This document shows positions 60,155 through 64,000 of a DNA stretch of 64,000 bases, one piece after another (position 1 is the stretch's first letter; every line of letters starts with the position of its first letter). The DNA comes from Schumannella luteola. Its GTDB lineage: Bacteria; Actinomycetota; Actinomycetes; Actinomycetales; Microbacteriaceae. The notes under the pieces are model-generated. The model was given only the letters and a program-made list of their open reading frames with translations, searched no databases and was not told where the DNA came from. The translations under genes were made by a program, and so were the position numbers. Location of the stretch: assembly GCF_013408685.1 (NCBI RefSeq), contig NZ_JACBZY010000001.1, positions 2,914,001 to 2,978,000 on the forward strand, read 5' to 3'.

Positions 60155-61084
60155 CTAGACCGCGCCGACGTCGAGCTGCGCCACGACCTCGGCGGCCGCA
60201 CGGCCGACCTCGTCGTTGACGACCTCGACGTCGAACTCGCCGACCGCCGCGAGCTCGACCTTGGCGGTCTCGAGCCGACGTGCCTGCTCCTCCGAGCTCT
60301 CGGTGCCGCGGCCGATGAGGCGCCGCACGAGCTCCTCCCAGGTGGGCGGAGAGAGGAAGACCAGCAGCGCCTCGGGCATCGAGCGCTTCACGGCGCGGGC
60401 GCCCTGCAGGTCGATCTCGAGCAGCACGCTGCGTCCCGTAGCGAGGGCGGCGTCGATCGGTCCGCGCGGGGTGCCGTAGCGCGAGGCGTTGTGCACCGTC
60501 GCCCACTCGAGGAACTCGTCCTCGCCGATCATCCGGTCGAAGTCGGCGTCGCTGACGAAGTAGTAGTGCTCGCCCTCGACCTCGCCGGGGCGCGGGGCGC
60601 GGGTCGTCGCCGAGACGCTGAGCAGCACATCCGGGTACTGCTCGCGGATGTGGCGCGACACGGTGCCCTTGCCGACCGCGGTCGGTCCGGCGAGCACGAC
60701 GAGACGGCCGGTGCGCTGGGCGAGCCCGCGCTCCTGCAGCCAGGTGCGCAGCTTGGTGCGCTGGCGCACACCGAGTCCGCCGACGCGCTTCGACGCGGCG
60801 ATGCCGAGCTCGGCCATCGCACGGTCGGCGCGCAGCGGACCGACGCTCGGGATGCTGGTGAGCAGCTCGCGCACGCGCAGGCTCGCCTCGGGGATGCGCG
60901 CGTCGTCGCTCGCCCAGGCGGTCTCGGCGACGGCGAGCGGGCTGCGTCGGCGCTCGGCGACATCGCGCTTCACGACGGCGCGCGCACGGCGCGCCGCGAC
61001 GGCGGCGCGGGCGGCGGCCACGCGGTCGACGTCGGGCGGATTGGTCGAGCTGCCGCGCGGTGCGGCGCCCTCGGTCTCGCTCAT
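60155..61084 (-). CDS. gmk: Integration host factor-guanylate kinase fusion
   Basis: 309 residues from ATG 61084, which overlaps the pyrF stop as ATGA. Residues about 22-119 match actinobacterial integration host factor (mIHF): [38 protein letters not shown] and [14 protein letters not shown], the DNA-binding helix-two-turn-helix region. After a short linker the guanylate kinase begins: P-loop GPTAVGKG at 133-140, [20 protein letters not shown] binding GMP, and [13 protein letters not shown]. In most Actinobacteria the two are adjacent separate genes; here there is no stop or start between them. One protein would thus join nucleoid binding and GMP phosphorylation unless it is cut. Confidence 0.93.
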   Translation of the reverse strand: MSETEGAAPRGSSTNPPDVDRVAAARAAVAARRARAVVKRDVAERRRSPLAVAETAWASDDARIPEASLRVRELLTSIPSVGPLRADRAMAELGIAASKRVGGLGVRQRTKLRTWLQERGLAQRTGRLVVLAGPTAVGKGTVSRHIREQYPDVLLSVSATTRAPRPGEVEGEHYYFVSDADFDRMIGEDEFLEWATVHNASRYGTPRGPIDAALATGRSVLLEIDLQGARAVKRSMPEALLVFLSPPTWEELVRRLIGRGTESSEEQARRLETAKVELAAVGEFDVEVVNDEVGRAAAEVVAQLDVGAV

Positions 61085-61939
61085 CGGCCCAGCTCCCGGG
61101 TCGCGGCGTCGAGACGCTCGCCGAGCTCGGCGAGCGGACCGGCCAGCAGCTCGCGCGACGAGGAGGCGAGCACCTGCGGGGCGGCGGCGCCGAAGATCGA
61201 GCGCACGTCGCCGAGCCGGGCGCCCTGCGCGCCGAAGCCGGGGGCGAGGACGGGCACCCCGGCCAGGTCGGCGGGCGCGATGCCGTAGTCGAGCAGTCGG
61301 ACGGTGGCGCCGATGACGACGCCGACGTCGCCGAGCGAGCCGCGCTCCACTGCGCCCCGCGCCAGGGCGGCAGCCTCGGCGACGTTCGCGGCGGCGACCG
61401 TGCGGCCGCGGTGCTGACCCGCGCGGACCGTGGCGGTCTGCGCATCCCGCGCCTCGGGGTTGCTGGTCGCGGCGAGCACGAACACGCCCGCTCCCGCCTC
61501 CCCCGCCCGCCCGATCGCGCCGGCGAGCGAGCCGAAGCCGAGGTACGGGCTCAGGGTGACCGCGTCCGACGCGAAGGGCGCGTCGGCATCCACCCAGGCG
61601 GCCGAGTAGCCGTCCATGGTCGAGCCGATGTCGCCGCGCTTCGTGTCGGCGATCACGATCAGCTCGGCCGCCCGCGCCGCGGCGAGCACCTCGGCGAGAG
61701 CCGTGAGCCCCGCCGCGCCGTGCCGCTCGAAGAGCGCCACCTGCGGCTTGACGATGCCGACCCGGCCGGCGGCGCCCTCGACGGCGCGCAGACCGAAGTC
61801 GCGCACGCCGTCGGCGTCGTCCGCCAGGTCCCAGCCGGCGAGCAGGGCCGGATGCGGGTCGATGCCGAAGCACAGCCCGGTGCGCGCCGCGATCGCCGCG
61901 GCGAGCCGGTCGCCGAAGCGACCCCGCTCAGCGAGAGCC

Positions 61940-61947
<8 letters not shown>
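61081..61947 (-). CDS. pyrF: Orotidine 5'-phosphate decarboxylase, type 2
   Basis: 288 residues, the longer type-2 form found in Actinobacteria. It makes UMP from OMP. The catalytic segment is [35 protein letters not shown] is at the N-terminus and [16 protein letters not shown] near the end binds phosphate. GTG 61947 overlaps carB by 8 bases and its stop overlaps the IHF-Gmk gene as ATGA, so pyrimidine and GMP kinase steps are coupled in translation. Confidence 0.96.

Positions 61948-64000
<2,053 letters not shown>

Overview
This is a 64 kb stretch of high-G+C actinobacterial chromosome (a 60-base core stretch counted by hand at 20041-20100 is 70% G+C). The content points to the Microbacteriaceae or a close relative. 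The signs are a DNA-repair and translation core typical of Actinobacteria, a PdtaR/ANTAR response regulator, a helicase-dead actinobacterial PriA, the actinobacterial HGxxGaxxW and Trp-associated membrane proteins inside a trp cluster, a type-2 PyrF, a tRNA gene without encoded CCA, and an actinobacterial integration host factor fused to guanylate kinase. Almost every gene lies on the minus strand, so the story reads right to left.
Layout from left to right: (1) 1-3028, uvrC (5' end only) and uvrA. (2) 3091-9453, a five-gene operon with every junction overlapping: MoxR-type AAA+ ATPase, unknown protein, metallopeptidase/vWA fusion, unknown helical protein, and a PaaK/CapK-type adenylate-forming enzyme. 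No function is known to me for this set and it is the best candidate for an undescribed system. (3) 9614-12177, two tandem paralogous single-pass membrane proteins. (4) 12316-16684, uvrB, coaE, rpsA. (5) 16896-19263, a lipoprotein and a DUF885 protein. (6) 19299-24555, a complete sugar-alcohol PTS operon: DeoR regulator, PfkB kinase, IIC, IIB, IIA, zinc dehydrogenase, HPr. (7) 24781-28656, polA, a plus-strand thioesterase and pdtaR. (8) 28744-31380, a 2.6 kb islet bounded by a partial copy of the 3' end of tRNA-Leu and the intact tRNA-Leu(CAA). It has visibly lower G+C and no integrase, and it carries an exported protein with an overlapping two-helix membrane protein plus two small plus-strand genes. 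(9) 31512-33287, a GNAT, an XRE/MmyB-like regulator and a repeat-containing acidic protein. (10) 33474-42255, pyk, gltD, gltB, lgt. (11) 42336-50138, trpA-trpB-trpC-(two membrane proteins)-trpE-hisI-hisF-hisG-hisE. (12) 50239-64000, an FKBP isomerase, rpe, rsmB, fmt, priA, metK, coaBC, rpoZ, a hypothetical, the IHF-Gmk fusion, pyrF and partial carB.
The genes of regions 11 and 12 form a nearly continuous minus-strand run in which many stop and start codons overlap (ATGA or GTGA), so histidine, tryptophan and pyrimidine synthesis, translation initiation (fmt, rsmB) and cofactor genes are physically coupled. Between fmt and priA sit two 56-bp copies of a strongly self-complementary repeat. The transcription signals I could support are the PTS operon promoter (exact TTGACA -35), a weaker rpsA promoter, and about ten terminator-like hairpins. 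I saw no rRNA, CRISPR array, insertion sequence or origin.
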